DNA from: an uncultured Synergistales bacterium
GTDB lineage: Bacteria > Synergistota > Synergistia > Synergistales > Aminobacteriaceae
Reading direction: 5' to 3'
Assembly: GCA_905235735.1 (NCBI GenBank)
Contig: CAJOMU010000013.1
Span: forward strand, 1 to 43,792
DNA: 43,792 nt
The position numbers and the translations under genes are program-made. Every line of letters begins with the position of its first letter. The first letter of the stretch is position 1. The notes below the pieces were generated by a model that was not told the origin of the DNA, ran no database searches, and saw only the letters and a list, made by a program, of their open reading frames with translations. Of the stretch, positions 32,726-41,900 are shown piece by piece.

Positions 32726-34015
32726 CTAATTCTCAGATGTTTTCATCATAGCACACATCGCCGCACCACAAGCTGCCTCCTCTGTATAGTCTGGTATGTG
32801 CACTTCCATTCTGAACATTTCAGACGCAATCTTCTGCATTAATCTGTTCTTCCGCAGTCCATTCCCTGAACCTGCAAGATATTTCGCCTCTCTTCCTGTC
32901 ATAGCTTTCATTCTCGTATAGTATCCGTGAAGTTCATCTATGATTCCCCGAATCACTCCTACAGTAAATGCGCCGACACAGAAATTTTCAACTCTTATTC
33001 CCGATATACTTCCGCATTTCGTTGGGTCTGACCTCGTTCCCGAAAACGTGGTTTCAACTTTCCATGCGTCATTCATTCCATGCGTCTCAATGAAACTCTC
33101 TGCATTCGTCTGCATCATGCTGTAACATTCATAGCCGCACAGTGATTCGTAGAACCCTTGAAGCATTGCATACGCACGTCCTCCGCATAATCCTGCTCCC
33201 GATAGAATGTATTTGTCTTCTCCGAATGGACGCGTCTCAATGTCCCCTTCCGAATCATAGTATTCATTCGTTACGAGTGAAATCTGTGAACCTGTTCCGA
33301 CATTCAACAGAACAGAATCATCTTTCGTGTCCTTCAATGATCCCATAACCGCCGCCTGATTGTCCCCAACTGAACTCACAACAGGCACATTCTCTTTCGT
33401 GTGTCCGATTACGTGATAGCCCCTCACAACTTCAGGAAGATATGAGACATCAACACCTGCATTTCTGAGACTGTCATACATGAATTCGTGAGTGCGAAGA
33501 TTGAAACATCCCCAGCTTGCGGCCATGTCGGACGATAGAACAGGCGAATTCTTTCCGCATAACTTCATCGCTATGTAGTCGCTGATTGTCGTCATCTTCA
33601 CTGCATCATTCGGAATCTTTCCGGCCTTCTGAAGATATAAATGCGTCGAAAGTCCATAACCTACAGAACATTTCATGCCATGTTCACGAAGAATTTTCAC
33701 CGTCTCACTTCCGCTCTGATCCTGCCATGTGTAGAGAGGACTGACCGAATCACCTTTAGCATTCACGTAAAGCATTCCATGCATTTGTCCTGTGAAACCT
33801 ATTCCTGAAGGAGTGCCGAGAGTTTTCATTATGTCATCGAGAATCTCATTCACGAAATTCAATATGCGTTCGGGATTCTGAATCTTATTGAACGATTCGC
33901 CTTTTATAAATGAAGAATGATTCAGTGTTCTGTGTTCGAGTAATTGCCCTGATGAATCAATTGCCGCTATGCTTATCGATGTAGTGCCGGTATCAATGCC
34001 TAAATAATATTTCAT
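32726..34015 (-). CDS. FGGY family carbohydrate kinase
   Basis: The 429-aa protein has the actin-like ATPase fold of sugar kinases: phosphate-1 loop YLGIDTGTTSIS at the N-terminus, the substrate-site segment FTGQMHGMLYV and LYTWQDQ, a DNQAAVMG segment, and a C-terminal LAGSGNGLRKN adenosine-binding motif. The GQMHG and TWQDQ segments are like xylulokinase and sedoheptulokinase; the sugar is unknown. I start at the ATG at 34015, which has CAGGAGGTG 8 bases upstream; the longer frame from 34069 lacks this. It is divergent from a ribose-type ABC transporter that probably imports its substrate. Confidence 0.9.
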   Translation of the reverse strand: MKYYLGIDTGTTSISIAAIDSSGQLLEHRTLNHSSFIKGESFNKIQNPERILNFVNEILDDIMKTLGTPSGIGFTGQMHGMLYVNAKGDSVSPLYTWQDQSGSETVKILREHGMKCSVGYGLSTHLYLQKAGKIPNDAVKMTTISDYIAMKLCGKNSPVLSSDMAASWGCFNLRTHEFMYDSLRNAGVDVSYLPEVVRGYHVIGHTKENVPVVSSVGDNQAAVMGSLKDTKDDSVLLNVGTGSQISLVTNEYYDSEGDIETRPFGEDKYILSGAGLCGGRAYAMLQGFYESLCGYECYSMMQTNAESFIETHGMNDAWKVETTFSGTRSDPTKCGSISGIRVENFCVGAFTVGVIRGIIDELHGYYTRMKAMTGREAKYLAGSGNGLRKNRLMQKIASEMFRMEVHIPDYTEEAACGAAMCAMMKTSEN

Positions 34016-34029
34016 TATGAAACACCTCC

Positions 34030-34058
34030 TGAAATTTTTTATTTTGTGGTATATAATC
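34030..34058 (+). promoter_or_regulatory. Promoter of the sugar ABC transporter
   Basis: A consensus TATAAT (34053-34058) has a weak CTGAAA -35 (34030-34035) at 17 bases. The -35 overlaps the ribosome binding site region of the divergent kinase gene, so expression of the two may be mutually influenced. Confidence 0.55.
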
Positions 34059-34118
34059 TTAACATCCAAATTGTTTTATCAGTTTCAAAATTTATTTTCA
34101 CAGGAGGTCTTCTATATC

Positions 34119-35042
34119 ATGAAGAAACTTTTTATTCTTTTCCTCGCTGTTGTTGTAGTTGTATGTTCATTCAGTGCCGCAGGTGCTCAGGGCAAGAAGT
34201 TCGGAGCTACCTACATGACAATGAATAACCCGTTCTTCGGAGTCATGAATGACGCAATCAAAGCAGCAGTTGAAGCAAATGGTGATACACTCATCACATT
34301 AGACCCTGCACTCGATGCAGTGAAGCAGATTTCGCAGATTGAGGACTTGGTTGCTCAGGGAGTAGACGCAATCTTCCTTAATCCCGTAGACTGGCAGGCA
34401 GTTGCACCCGGACTTATGGCGGCTCATGAAGCAGGTATCCCAATTATCAACGTTGACGCGGCAGTCTATGATGAAGATTACGTTGCTTGCATCGTTGCAT
34501 CAGATAACCTCGCAGCAGGTCAGGTATGCGGTGAAGACATGCTGAAGAGATTACCCAAAGGCGGAAAGGCAATCATTCTCGGACATCCCACAACGAAGAC
34601 AGGAATCGACAGAATTGCAAACTTCAAGAAGGTTGTAGCAGAGAACCCGCAGTTCACTATTGCAGTAGAGGACAGCTCAGAAGGTCAGCTTGAAATCGCA
34701 ATGCCAAAAATGGAGAACATCATTCAGGCTCACCCTGACATGGCCGTTGTAATGTGCGTAAATGACCCCACAGCACGCGGAGTAATTCAGGCACTCAAAG
34801 CAGCAGACATGAAAGGCGTATTGATTTACGGAGTTGACGGTTCACCTGATGCCAAGAAGGCAATCAAGGAAGGCGACATGACAGGAACAGCAGCACAGTC
34901 CCCGATAAACATCGGCAAGATTGGTGTCGAAATGGCATATAAGATTCTTGCAGGTGAAAAAGTAGACAAACACATTCCTGTACCCGTTCAGCTAATCACG
35001 ATTGAGAACGTTGACCAGTTTGGTGTAGACGGCTGGCAGTAG
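34119..35042 (+). CDS. Sugar ABC transporter substrate-binding protein (RbsB-like)
   Basis: The 307-aa periplasmic binding protein has a signal peptide (cleavage around AGA, residue 23) and the two-lobe fold of the ribose/galactose class: ATYMTMNNPFFGVMNDAIKA, DLVAQGVDAIFLNPVDW, VIQALKAADMKGVLIYGVDGS and the C-terminal NIGKIGVEMAYKILAGE. The ATG at 34119 has CAGGAGGT 10 bases upstream; a longer frame from 34017 overlaps the promoter. It is followed by an intrinsic terminator, then the ATPase and permease genes. The ligand is probably a pentose or related sugar. Confidence 0.95.
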   Translation: MKKLFILFLAVVVVVCSFSAAGAQGKKFGATYMTMNNPFFGVMNDAIKAAVEANGDTLITLDPALDAVKQISQIEDLVAQGVDAIFLNPVDWQAVAPGLMAAHEAGIPIINVDAAVYDEDYVACIVASDNLAAGQVCGEDMLKRLPKGGKAIILGHPTTKTGIDRIANFKKVVAENPQFTIAVEDSSEGQLEIAMPKMENIIQAHPDMAVVMCVNDPTARGVIQALKAADMKGVLIYGVDGSPDAKKAIKEGDMTGTAAQSPINIGKIGVEMAYKILAGEKVDKHIPVPVQLITIENVDQFGVDGWQ

Positions 35043-35054
35043 ACATTGAAACAA

Positions 35055-35093
35055 TAAGGCAGGAGCAACAAAAACTCTTGCCTTAATTTTTTT
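35055..35093 (+). terminator. Intercistronic terminator after the binding-protein gene
   Basis: An 11-bp stem with one G-U pair (TAAGGCAGGAG 35055-35065 with CTCTTGCCTTA 35075-35085) and a 9-base loop is followed by ATTTTTTT. It should allow partial read-through into the ATPase and permease genes, raising the ratio of binding protein to transporter. Confidence 0.85.
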
Positions 35094-35112
35094 GCGGAGG
35101 TGAAAAATTTTC

Positions 35113-36630
35113 ATGGCAGAACAAGGAAAAATTTTGCTTCAAATGAAGAACATTCACAAGAAATTTCCAGGTGTGTATGCTCTCAAAGATGTAAACTTTG
35201 AACTCAAAGCCGGAGAAGTTCACGCGCTTTTAGGTGAGAATGGAGCAGGTAAATCGACACTCATAAAATGCCTCGCAGGAATATATATCCCTGAAGAAGG
35301 AGAAGTGATCGTAAACGGAAAATCTCACATCATGACGAGTGTCGCAGATTCACAGGCTCATGGAATAAGCGTAATACATCAGGAGTTATGTTTAGTTCCG
35401 TATCTTTCAATCGCGGAGAATATGTTCTTAGGTCGTGAACGAAATGTAGGAGGCATCATCAAACGTGCTCAGGAAAACGAAGAGGCCAGGAAGATGCTTT
35501 CAAGGTTAGGATTGGATTTTGATCCGAACACGCTCATTAAGGATTTGAGTATCGCACAGCAGCAAATGGTTGAAATTGCAAAAGCACTCTCGGTTAAAGC
35601 AGACATTCTCGTAATGGATGAACCTACAGCATCACTCACGGACAAAGAAACCGAAGTATTGTTCGAGACGATGAGACAGCTCAAGGCTGAGGGAATCGGA
35701 ATCATATACATATCTCACAGAATGAGTGAGCTGTTTGCAATCACAGACCGCGTAACAGTCATGCGAGACGGTCAGTATGTAGGCACAGTGAACACAAGAG
35801 AGACCACGAATGACCAGCTGATTGCTATGATGGTTGGAAGAGAACTTACGCAGTTATACTTCAAAGATGAAGTGAAGCCCGGAAAGGTTGTTCTTGAGGT
35901 TAAAGACTTAGTGAGTCCGCCATTCGTGAACGGAGTATCATTTGCAATCCGTGAAGGTGAAATTGTAGGCATGTCTGGTCTTGTCGGTGCAGGAAGAAGC
36001 GAAACATCACATTGCATCTTCGGACTTGATGACAGATACACCGGTGAAATTTTCGTTGAGGGAAAGCCTGTGCATATACGTTCAGTGAGGCAGGCAATGG
36101 AAAACGGAATTGCACTTGTACCTGAAAACAGAAAAGAAGAAGGTCTCGTGCTGGTTAATTCCGTAGGCTACAATCTGACACTCACAATTCTTCATGAAAT
36201 CTTCAGGGGGCATCCTCTCGGCAATCCTGCAAGAGAAGAAGAAGAAATCGCAAGACATATAAAGGAACTTGCAATCAAGACACCGTCAGCCGACCAGTTA
36301 GCGGAAAATCTTTCGGGAGGAAATCAACAGAAGATAGTTATCGCGAAATGGCTCGCAACGAAACCGAAATTACTCATTCTCGATGAACCTACACGAGGCG
36401 TTGATGTAGGAGCAAGGGCAGAGATTTACGGATTCATGAATGAACTTGCGAAACAGGGAGTAGCAATATTAATGATAAGCTCAGACCTTCCTGAAGTGAT
36501 CAACATGTCAGACAGGGTATTAGTCATGCATGAGGGAAGGATAACGGCGAATCTTGGGAAGAATGAACTCAGTCAGGAAATAATAATGCGTTACGCAACA
36601 GGAAACGGAGGAACTAGAAATGTCGCTTGA
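35113..36630 (+). CDS. Sugar ABC transporter ATP-binding protein (RbsA-like)
   Basis: A 505-aa protein with two fused ABC domains, typical of ribose-class importers. The first half has Walker A GENGAGKST, signature LSIAQQQMVEIAKAL and Walker B VMDEPTASLT. The second has a degenerate Walker A (GLVGAGRSE) with signature LSGGNQQKIVIAKWL and DEPTRGVDVGA, the usual pattern for this family, so probably only the first site is fully active. GGAGGTG lies 10 bases before the ATG. It overlaps the permease gene by 11 bases. Confidence 0.96.
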   Translation: MAEQGKILLQMKNIHKKFPGVYALKDVNFELKAGEVHALLGENGAGKSTLIKCLAGIYIPEEGEVIVNGKSHIMTSVADSQAHGISVIHQELCLVPYLSIAENMFLGRERNVGGIIKRAQENEEARKMLSRLGLDFDPNTLIKDLSIAQQQMVEIAKALSVKADILVMDEPTASLTDKETEVLFETMRQLKAEGIGIIYISHRMSELFAITDRVTVMRDGQYVGTVNTRETTNDQLIAMMVGRELTQLYFKDEVKPGKVVLEVKDLVSPPFVNGVSFAIREGEIVGMSGLVGAGRSETSHCIFGLDDRYTGEIFVEGKPVHIRSVRQAMENGIALVPENRKEEGLVLVNSVGYNLTLTILHEIFRGHPLGNPAREEEEIARHIKELAIKTPSADQLAENLSGGNQQKIVIAKWLATKPKLLILDEPTRGVDVGARAEIYGFMNELAKQGVAILMISSDLPEVINMSDRVLVMHEGRITANLGKNELSQEIIMRYATGNGGTRNVA

Positions 36631-37591
36631 GACGAACATAAAATCACAGAATGCGGTAATGCGATACCTAAAGGAAAATATGGGAACGTTAATCGGACTG
36701 TTCGCAATGTGCATACTCTTATCATTCACGACGAATGGAGTATTTTATTCACAGCGAAACTTAATCAACGTTCTTCGTCAGGTATCATCGAATGCATGTT
36801 TAGCGTTCGGAATGACATTTGCAATCATCACGGGCGGAATTGATTTATCAGTTGGTTCAATTCTCGCAATTTCAGGAACTCTCAGCGCAGGTTTAATCGT
36901 AAAGAGCGGTTTCAGTGTTCCCGGTGCAGTTGCAACATCAATCATAATCGGTACAGCACTTGGATTATTCAACGGATTTGTGATTGCGAAGACGACAATC
37001 CCTCCGTTTATCGTAACGCTTGCAATGATGCAAATGGCAAGAGGTGCGGCATACATATACTCGAATGGTCAGCCAATACGTGCAATGATTCCTGAATATC
37101 AGATTATAGGAACTGGTTATCTTGGGCCTATACCGTTACCAGTCATCTATATGCTTGTGTTCCTGATAATATCGATAATTCTTCTGAGTAAGACGAGGTT
37201 CGGGCGACATGTTTACGCAGTTGGAGGCAATGACAAGGCAGCAATATTCTCAGGTGTCAACGTTGCACGCACAAAGATGATGGTCTACACGATGAGTGGA
37301 TTCCTTGCGGCATTCACAGGTGTAGTTCTCTGTGCAAGAATGGCATCGGGTCAGCCTACAGCAGGTCAGAGTTTCGAGATGGACGCAATTGCTGCTACGG
37401 TTCTGGGTGGAACATCAATGTCAGGCGGAGTTGGTAAGATTGGTTCAACGATGATAGGCGTACTGATTATTGGAGTTCTGAACAACGGATTGAACTTGCT
37501 CGGATTGAATTCATTCTGGCAGCAGATAGCTAAAGGTATAGTTATATTGCTTGCAGTGTATGTAGATATGCTGAAGAAGCGCAGAAAATAA
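36620..37591 (+). CDS. Sugar ABC transporter permease (RbsC-like)
   Basis: The 323-aa membrane protein has about eight to ten hydrophobic segments and the family signatures ITGGIDLSVGSILA (coupling region) and TVLGGTSMSGGVGKI. It forms the channel as a homodimer with the ATPase. The start overlaps the ATPase gene by 11 bases, with GGAGG upstream. A terminator follows. Confidence 0.95.
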   Translation: MSLETNIKSQNAVMRYLKENMGTLIGLFAMCILLSFTTNGVFYSQRNLINVLRQVSSNACLAFGMTFAIITGGIDLSVGSILAISGTLSAGLIVKSGFSVPGAVATSIIIGTALGLFNGFVIAKTTIPPFIVTLAMMQMARGAAYIYSNGQPIRAMIPEYQIIGTGYLGPIPLPVIYMLVFLIISIILLSKTRFGRHVYAVGGNDKAAIFSGVNVARTKMMVYTMSGFLAAFTGVVLCARMASGQPTAGQSFEMDAIAATVLGGTSMSGGVGKIGSTMIGVLIIGVLNNGLNLLGLNSFWQQIAKGIVILLAVYVDMLKKRRK

Positions 37592-37605
37592 TACGAAGAT
37601 AAATT

Positions 37606-37641
37606 AAGCCCCCCAGCTAAAAACTGAGGGGTTAATTTTTT
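37606..37641 (+). terminator. Terminator of the sugar transporter operon
   Basis: CCCC.CAG (37609-37616) pairs with CTG.GGGG (37624-37631) around one mismatch, with flanking G-U and A-T pairs, followed by six T residues at 37636-37641. Confidence 0.75.
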
Positions 37642-37643
37642 GC

Positions 37644-37931
37644 CTAAAGTCTTAATGCTTCACTGTGAGTGTTAAGCCTGTCGAGATAGAGAACATCATC
37701 ACCTTCAAGCCTGTACACAAGCAGAAGATCGAACAATATATGACATTCACGCCTTCCTTGCATATCACCGATAAGAGCATGGTCATGATAGGAATAATCG
37801 AGCGGTTCATCATTCGCAAGAGCAATAACAGCAGGTATAAATCTTTTCTGAATAGCCTCACCATATTTTCCGCTTCGTTCTATGCGTTTCTTATCACGTT
37901 TGAATTTACTTGTCTCTTCAATTCTCCTCAT
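37644..37931 (-). CDS. YafQ family mRNA interferase toxin
   Basis: The 95-aa protein belongs to the RelE superfamily, which cleaves mRNA in the ribosome A site. Key YafQ-type residues align as His51 (HDHALIG), His64 and Asp68 (GRRECHILFD) and His89 (RLNTHSEAL), with the LLLVYR core strand. All look intact, so it is probably active. Its ATG overlaps the stop codon of the upstream antitoxin gene by 4 bases (ATGA), the usual antitoxin-first order. It ends 3 bases before the transporter terminator. Confidence 0.92.
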   Translation of the reverse strand: MRRIEETSKFKRDKKRIERSGKYGEAIQKRFIPAVIALANDEPLDYSYHDHALIGDMQGRRECHILFDLLLVYRLEGDDVLYLDRLNTHSEALRL

Positions 37932-38188
37932 TTCAAGTTATCCGCCCATGCTATAAGTTCTTCAAGGTTTACAGGAGTAGTAAGTCCGTGCAAGTCTTCA
38001 TACAAAGACGCTAATGTATCTCTCGTAGGGTTACCGTATCTGTCGTAAACAGGTTCAGGGTCAGCATCTTCATCGAAATCTTCAAGATATGCATCGTAAT
38101 CAAAATTCTCTACAAGCTCTTGAATCTCTTCATCAGTCAGCTTCCTTGTCGGTTTCTCCCACGCCTTACGCGTTAATAGTGTCTTCAT
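37928..38188 (-). CDS. Antitoxin partner of the YafQ-type toxin
   Basis: The 86-aa product is small and acidic, as expected of a labile toxin-neutralising protein. A basic N-terminus is followed by an acidic middle (DYDAYLEDFDEDADPEP) and a C-terminal helix pair (LEELIAWADNLK). It does not clearly show the ribbon-helix-helix of DinJ or RelB, so it may be a different antitoxin type with the same toxin. I start at the ATG at 38188 with GGAGG 8 bases upstream, not the GTG at 38203 inside that site. It lies 19 bases after a DUF1275 gene. Confidence 0.8.
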   Translation of the reverse strand: MKTLLTRKAWEKPTRKLTDEEIQELVENFDYDAYLEDFDEDADPEPVYDRYGNPTRDTLASLYEDLHGLTTPVNLEELIAWADNLK

Positions 38189-38207
38189 GTTTCTCACCTC
38201 CACTCTT

Positions 38208-38957
38208 CTAATGTCCGTGAGGCTTTAAATCTAACATGGCCTTTTCGTAAATCAAATCAGATCTCAGCATTACTATGAAACATATACTCAATGGGATAAC
38301 AGCTAACCATATCGTATATTCCTGAAGATATGAACTTGCCGCTGTCATTATTGCTCCTCCGGTGAAGAATGCGAGTATGATATTTCCATGCCTTGATATT
38401 TTCCGTTCAGCTTCTGATTCGTCTTTATGCTGAATTCGTTTCGCAATATTTATCCCTATCTGACGCACATGATTCGTTACGAATGTAGTTGCCATTGGGA
38501 TGCCTTCTGCCTGCCTGAACGTGTTGAACTGCATCGAACACAGAAAGCATATTATGACCTGAACAATCTGATGAGGCCATGTAAGCGGAATGAATCCTAT
38601 TGCGAGGAGAACGATAATCTCAATTCCGACAAGCATAGTATCCCAGCGTATAAAATGTGCCTTACGTACTTTCTCCGGCAATATCTCAGATACAACTGTT
38701 CCTGCTATATAGGCCATAAATGGAATGAGATAGTATATGCATTCTCTGAAATTCCCGCGTCCGAATTCGAGAGCCATCTTCACAACGTTTCCTGTCTGGG
38801 CATTGCAGAAGACTTCACCGCGAAGAATGTACGTGTACAATCCCATCATACCGGCTGCAACAGTGAGAAGTTCAAAGATGTAATATTTCTCGCAGGTCAG
38901 ATAGAATTCACGGTGCAGTTCTTTATGAAGCTCTTCTTTCTTCAGGTTACCCTTCAT
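38208..38957 (-). CDS. DUF1275 (YoaK) family membrane protein
   Basis: The 249-aa product has about six hydrophobic segments and the family features: GLYTYILRGEVFCNAQTGNVV near the start, CSMQFNTFRQAEGIPMATTFVTNH, and GNIILAFFTGGAIMTA. DUF1275 proteins are membrane proteins of unknown function. It overlaps the 3' end of the helicase-nuclease gene by 11 bases and is followed by the toxin-antitoxin pair, so the four genes are probably transcribed together. Confidence 0.88.
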   Translation of the reverse strand: MKGNLKKEELHKELHREFYLTCEKYYIFELLTVAAGMMGLYTYILRGEVFCNAQTGNVVKMALEFGRGNFRECIYYLIPFMAYIAGTVVSEILPEKVRKAHFIRWDTMLVGIEIIVLLAIGFIPLTWPHQIVQVIICFLCSMQFNTFRQAEGIPMATTFVTNHVRQIGINIAKRIQHKDESEAERKISRHGNIILAFFTGGAIMTAASSYLQEYTIWLAVIPLSICFIVMLRSDLIYEKAMLDLKPHGH

Positions 38958-41900
38958 ATTTCACACAACCTTTCCTGAACGGACATACTCCGCAGTTTTT
39001 GATGTCCGCATTATACGGCCCTGATGCACATACTTCAGATACATTTGTGATTCGTTCCCTTATTGCGTCAAAATTATCGCAGGCTCTCTGAGATATTATG
39101 CCTTCCCTGAGAAATACGACTGAGATATTCACGCTCTCATGACCGAATAGTTCATGCATGACGAGAGCGTAAAAGTCTAACTGTGATTCGTAGAGGCCAG
39201 GAGGCACATCATCAAATCTTGTTATCTTGTAGTCGATGATGTTGTTCCCGTAAAATGCATCTATTGCTCCGGCAAGTGCAGTAGACTCATTGAGCTTCAA
39301 TCTGAATCTGAATTCACGCCTCACGTTTTCATTTCTGAGCCTACGGAATAATTCTGTCTCCGAAAATTTCATCAGCCAGTCATAAAGTTTCTTCCTGCCT
39401 TGCTTATTGCGCCATGCACCTCTCAGTCTCACAGGCAGACGTTCATATGTGCCGCTCCTTTCATTGAGAAGCGTAGCAAGCTCCGAAGCATAATCATCAC
39501 CTTTAGGCCATTGCGATAATACCCAGTGTGCTAAACTCCCTAAATCTGCTCCTCCTGAATAATCATCGTTATCATCACTCCGAACATCAAGCTCCCATTC
39601 AAGATTTATGCCCTGTCGGTAGCTTCGTCTCCATGCGAACGGACAGAACTCAAATAATGCAAATGATGTAGCTGAAATCTGACGAAGTGCATTCTTCACA
39701 CTCACAACATCAAGAACATGTTTTGATTCATTCGATTCATCAGGTGCGAGTTCAGGCATATCCGAATCATCAAACTCATCTGTGAATTCGGGCTTAATAT
39801 CCTTCATGTTTTCGAGCATTAACTTAGTCCATGTGTCTTTATACGCCGAATTATCTTTTGCGTTCACCAGTCCGCAGAATATCAAACTGTCCTGTGCTCT
39901 TGTCGCGGCAACATAGAATAATCGTGTTTCCTCTTCAGCATCTCCCTGTTCGGACAGCAATTTTTCCCACAATATGCCCTGTGCTTCGATTGATTTACCC
40001 TTCGTTATTTCATCAGGCATATCTCTGAACACTACGCCGAGTTCTTTCGAGGGTCTGAGATTATCGCGGTCAACATTCTTGCTTGTTCTGTGCTCAAAGA
40101 TCACCGTAACGGGGTATTCGAGACCTTTTGCTGAATGAACTGCACCGAGCCTCACAGCATTTTCATCTTTATCATGCCATGCAGGTTCTTCTATGCTGAG
40201 TTCATTTCTCACTGCACGTGTGAGCCATTCTGCACACGCAATCAAACCTGAAGTTCCTGTGCTCTGAAAATCTCTTGCGATTGAGATTGCATATCTGAAG
40301 TTACGCAGTACACGTATTCTGTCATTGATGCTGTAAGATGATAACCAGCTCCGATTTCTGTCGTATACATAGAGTAATCCTGTAGGGCCTTCAAGTTCAC
40401 CGATGATAGATAGCTTTTCAAGTCGTGCATATGCATCGGGAAGTTTAGATTTGAGAATCTCTGAAGGTTTTTGTTCGTGATGATTCAGTTCCTCAAGGAA
40501 TGACTTCACTGCGTCTTCTTCCTTCACATATGAGAACGGAGACATCACCCAGCCTGCAAGAGCAAAAGAGTCATTCATATCTGCGGCGGCTCTGAGCATA
40601 CACACAATATCATTGATTTCACCTCTGCTGAAATATTCATCGCTCTTATCACGAACGGATTTAATTCCGTATTTCACGAATGCATCTTCAAGAATGTCAA
40701 AGCACGAACGTGAACGCGACAATACAGCAAAGTCTGAAAATTTAACCGGCCTTATTCGTTTTTCTTCCTTGTCCCATATCGTGAAGCCTTCATTAACGTA
40801 TCTTGCTATTTCACGTGCTAATACATCAGCTAATTTCTTTCTGGCATTGTCTGATGATTTTGATTCCCTATGAGACAATATGATTCTGAAGTCCGGCATA
40901 GTTCCTTTGTCGCGTTCTGATTCATTCATGGCTGCTCTTAATGGTTCAAACTTCAAATTCTTCATTCTCTCGGATATTCCGTCAGGCCAGATTGATGCAA
41001 AGAGTTGATTGATTCGATTCAGTAACCGCTCTCGTGTTCTGAAACTCGTATCAAGATTTACGTTTGTGTCTGCATGGTCTATCATATCTGAGAACAATGA
41101 AGGTTCCGCATGTCTGAACTTGTAGATTGACTGCTTTGGATCTCCAACTGCGAACATCACGGTATCTTCTGACTTATGCGATAATGTTTCTATCATCTCA
41201 TACTGCAATGGGTCTGTATCCTGAAATTCATCAACGAGAATGTGTTTGAAGTTTCTGTTTATGCCTCCTGAATCGATTATCGTTTTTGCGTGGCTTATCA
41301 TGTCTGAGAACGAGAGAAAACCTCTTCGCTGTTTCATCATTGACCACATTCCCCAAGACAGTGCACAGAATTTCATCAAGACTTTACGCATTCGCAGTTC
41401 TTGTTCCGAAAAATCGTTTTCATAGCTGGAAGTTATTTTCTGAATCGATTCCGGTCGTTTTTTTCTCCATGTTCCGAGTGTCATCTTCAGAATCGATACC
41501 AGCGTTACAAATGGTTCTGTCTGTTTTCCTCCGGGTGTCTTTATGTTATTGCTGTCCATTATGCTGCTATAGAAATATTTCAACGCTTCCCTGTCTGGTG
41601 AATTCGATTTCTGCCACGATAGTAAATCGTTCAGTCTTCCTCCCGGCCCTTTTGGATTTTTAGCTTTGGGAAGATTGATTTTATTCCAGATGTCCCAGAC
41701 TGCCCGCCATTCTTCACACAGTATCTTCTCAACATCCGGCCTCGTACTGTCAATCAGCGTATCATTCTCTGCCCATTCAAGCATATCTTCCCAGTCTGAA
41801 TCCGAAGACGCATGAAGCTCCGAAACTCTCTTTGCGAACAAACTTAGATTACTGGACTTCCATTTACTTACTGCCGCACTGAAATCTTCATCAGCATCAA

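Noticed and set aside
32591-32842. 83-aa plus-strand frame beside the kinase gene
   Set aside because: It has no ribosome binding site, runs antisense into the kinase gene and its composition looks random; the minus-strand small ORFs explain the region better.
34017-34118. Longer start for the sugar-binding protein at 34017
   Set aside because: It would begin upstream of the likely promoter -10 and the signal peptide; the ATG at 34119 has a strong binding site.
38427-38978. 183-aa open frame antisense to the DUF1275 gene
   Set aside because: It mirrors a conserved membrane-protein gene on the other strand and its translation looks like noise.
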